DNA of 64,000 nucleotides, taken from an uncultured Muribaculaceae bacterium. GTDB taxonomy: Bacteria > Bacteroidota > Bacteroidia > Bacteroidales > Muribaculaceae. The notes under the pieces were generated by a model. It did not search any database. It was given only the letters and a program-made list of their open reading frames with translations, and was not told where the DNA came from. Each line of letters begins with the position of its first letter. The first letter of the stretch is position 1. Below, piece after piece: positions 62,121 through 64,000 of this stretch. A program made the translations under genes and the position numbers. Location of the stretch: the NCBI GenBank assembly GCA_905233915.1, contig CAJOFM010000004.1:62001-126000 (forward strand). Direction: 5' to 3'.

Positions 62121-64000
62121 ATGAGAAAAAAACTAGTCTTAGTGTTACTGATGACCCTGGCGGTGATGGGTACCGCCTGGGCCGAGTCGATTAACGAGAG
62201 CCAGGCAAACCGCATCGCCGCACAATTCATGGCAGCGCGCTCGATGACGACGGCAAGAATGACCAAGGCCGCTCAAGCGCCCCGCATCGGAGCCCCCGCT
62301 GGCAGCGAGAAGGCCGCCTACTATGTGTTCAACGCCGACCGTGGAGGTTATGTCATCGTTGCTGGTGACGACCGCGCCCCCGCAGTGCTGGGCTACAGCG
62401 ACAAGGGCTTCTTTGATGCCCACAACGTGCCCGAGGCCATGCAGTCCTTGCTGGATGGCTATGCCGCCCAAATCGAGGCAATAGCACAAGGTGGTGCCAA
62501 GCTTGCGCCGCAACTCAAGTCAGGTGCCGCCATCAGGCCGATGATCAAGGCCACGTGGAGCCAAAACAACCCTTACAACATCCTGTTGCCCTATCTGCCA
62601 TCGGGCAAGCATGCCCATGCAGGTTGCGTAGCCACGGCAATGGCCCAGGTGATGTACTACTGGCAATGGCCCGCCCGCCCCACTCAGACGATACCGGCCT
62701 ACACCAGCACCTACAACATCTCCAGCACCGAAACACTGACATTTGACATGCCCGCATTGCCGGTTATCGACTTTAACTGGGATGCGATGCACGACACCTA
62801 CCTAACGACCGACACCGCGAGCGAAGCAGCCCTGGCAGCCGCCACGTTAACCCTGTATTGCGCCCAGGCCATGGAGATGAATTTCAAGCCCAACTCATCG
62901 GGAGCCAACACAACCTCTATCTCCTGCAAGGCCGCCACCTACTTTGACTACGATGCCGGAGCCCACATGGTCGCTCGTTCATCTTACACCGCACAGGGTT
63001 GGGCCGACCTCCTCTACAGCGAGTTGTCTGCCGGCCGTCCTGTCATCTTCAGCGGCAGTAAGAAGACTGGTGGCCATGCCTTCATCTGCGACGGCTGTGA
63101 CGGCAATGGCATGTACCACTTCAACTGGGGTTGGAACGGCGACAGCAACGGCTACTTCCTGCTCAGCGTGCTGAATCCCGACGAGCAGGGCACAGGTAGT
63201 GCCAGCGGTGCCTATGGTTACATCTTGGATCAAGGTGCCATCATTGGCTTCCAGCCCAACCAGGGCAGTAGCCACTTCTTTGAGCTCACAGCAGCCAATG
63301 TCACGCTCGACAGCTACATCGGCACGCGTGCGAGCGCCTACGACTCGTTCAAGGTCTATGTCTCGGGTAAGTTCCATAACTATACTTCCGACACGATTGC
63401 CGTGAGCTTCGGCTGGGGTCTCTTTGAAAATGATGTATTAATCGATAGACTCTACAGCGCCAATAATCCCACCCTCAGACCTGGTTATCTCCACACCCAC
63501 ACTAATAGACAGCTGTTGTTTGGCGAGGGTATGACTTCAGGCACCTACCGCATCATCCCCATGTACAGTGAGTATGGCCAGAACAACTGGCGTCCTTGCG
63601 CTGGAGCCGACAAAAACTACATCGAGGTGACCATCAATGGCAATGAGTGTACCTTCACGGGCTATGGCACTGCCGCCGAATGTGACTATGTCATCAACGA
63701 CATCGCCATGACGGGCTACATGCACAACGGCCGTCCCATCAACTTCGACGTCAACATGACCAACAACGGCCAGTCTGACAACAAACTGCTGTACATGTTC
63801 AACAACGGCGCTTTCATTGCCGCTGGCTATGTGGACTTGGGAGCAGGAGAAACTGGTAACGTTCATTACACCTACCTGTTCCAGAATGCAGGAAACTACA
63901 CCCTCACCTGGTCGTGGAACGAGGACGGCAGCGATCCCATTGCCACACGCACCATCACCATCAACCCGATGCCTGCCGCCAACCTGAGCGCTACCTGCAC
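62121..64000 (+). CDS. Secreted C10 cysteine peptidase, second copy (runs off the right edge)
   Basis: The ATG at 62121 opens a frame that continues to the window end (626 codons visible). The protein starts MRKKLVLVLLMTLAVMGTAW (signal peptide) and closely parallels the upstream copy. The propeptide contains AYYVFNADRGGYVIVAGDD. The catalytic domain has Cys169 in AGCVATAMAQVMYYW and His319 in GGHAFICDGCDG, followed by FNWGWNGDSNGYFL. Beta-sandwich sequence follows. It lies 32 bases after the first copy, in one operon. Whether it also ends in dockerin-like repeats cannot be seen. Confidence 0.93.
   Translation, partial: MRKKLVLVLLMTLAVMGTAWAESINESQANRIAAQFMAARSMTTARMTKAAQAPRIGAPAGSEKAAYYVFNADRGGYVIVAGDDRAPAVLGYSDKGFFDAHNVPEAMQSLLDGYAAQIEAIAQGGAKLAPQLKSGAAIRPMIKATWSQNNPYNILLPYLPSGKHAHAGCVATAMAQVMYYWQWPARPTQTIPAYTSTYNISSTETLTFDMPALPVIDFNWDAMHDTYLTTDTASEAALAAATLTLYCAQAMEMNFKPNSSGANTTSISCKAATYFDYDAGAHMVARSSYTAQGWADLLYSELSAGRPVIFSGSKKTGGHAFICDGCDGNGMYHFNWGWNGDSNGYFLLSVLNPDEQGTGSASGAYGYILDQGAIIGFQPNQGSSHFFELTAANVTLDSYIGTRASAYDSFKVYVSGKFHNYTSDTIAVSFGWGLFENDVLIDRLYSANNPTLRPGYLHTHTNRQLLFGEGMTSGTYRIIPMYSEYGQNNWRPCAGADKNYIEVTINGNECTFTGYGTAAECDYVINDIAMTGYMHNGRPINFDVNMTNNGQSDNKLLYMFNNGAFIAAGYVDLGAGETGNVHYTYLFQNAGNYTLTWSWNEDGSDPIATRTITINPMPAANLSATC

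Overview
The window looks like a chromosomal segment from a gut-type Bacteroidales bacterium, most likely close to Muribaculaceae or Prevotellaceae. The taxonomic call is inference. It rests on Bacteroidetes-type promoters (TTTG or TTG, about 19 bp, then TAnnTTTG) in front of many genes, few Shine-Dalgarno sequences, type IX secretion (T9SS) genes, DUF3467, NigD-like and SufBCDS genes, and many secreted proteins ending in dockerin-like repeats. No rRNA, tRNA, CRISPR array or complete insertion sequence was seen.

Layout. 1-5.4 kb: a PorZ-like T9SS protein (runs off the left edge), lysS, ruvB and a polysaccharide flippase. 5.5-9.3 kb: two related secreted modular proteins with dockerin-like ends. 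9.4-16.4 kb: housekeeping genes recA, metK, lolD, a NigD-like lipoprotein, a DUF3467 protein, cysS and a family 2 glycosyltransferase. 16.6-19.7 kb: two tandem CotH-like secreted proteins with dockerin-like ends. 19.8-24.7 kb: the sufBCDS iron-sulfur assembly operon. 24.8-27.2 kb: a secreted phosphodiester-glycosidase-like protein with a dockerin-like end. 27.4-35 kb: a Bax-inhibitor-1 family membrane protein, argS, a structured repeat (copy A), an AddA/RecB-like helicase-nuclease, a SUI1 factor and a small two-cluster ferredoxin. 35.1-43.5 kb: two PorU-like C25 sortases separated by an FAH-family enzyme and rex. 43.6-49.3 kb: a phosphopantetheinyl transferase and an efflux system (TolC, HlyD, two ABC-2 permeases, no ATPase). 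49.4-50.7 kb: a DUF3108 protein and a stand-alone cohesin-like secreted protein. 50.8-57.8 kb: a second efflux operon of the YbhGFSR type, with a divergent AraC regulator. 57.8-59.6 kb: repeat copy B (inverted relative to A) and two orphan genes. 59.7-64 kb: two tandem secreted C10 (streptopain-like) cysteine peptidases; the first ends in a dockerin-like pair and the second runs off the right edge.

How the genes may work together. Six complete secreted proteins end in one or two copies of a calcium-loop repeat of the form D-x-N-x-D-G-x-[VI]-[NTD]-[IV]-[AS]-D-[VI], within a few residues of the C-terminus and without a recognisable classical T9SS tail. The same window encodes a small secreted protein with a cohesin-like fold signature and two PorU sortases. 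Together these suggest a dockerin-tagged secretome that could attach to a cohesin-bearing partner. This is the most interesting hypothesis in the window and is untested. The inverted repeat pair A/B is the second main signal: about 96% identical by eye, about 383 bp, hairpin-rich, and bracketing 27 kb that could in principle invert.
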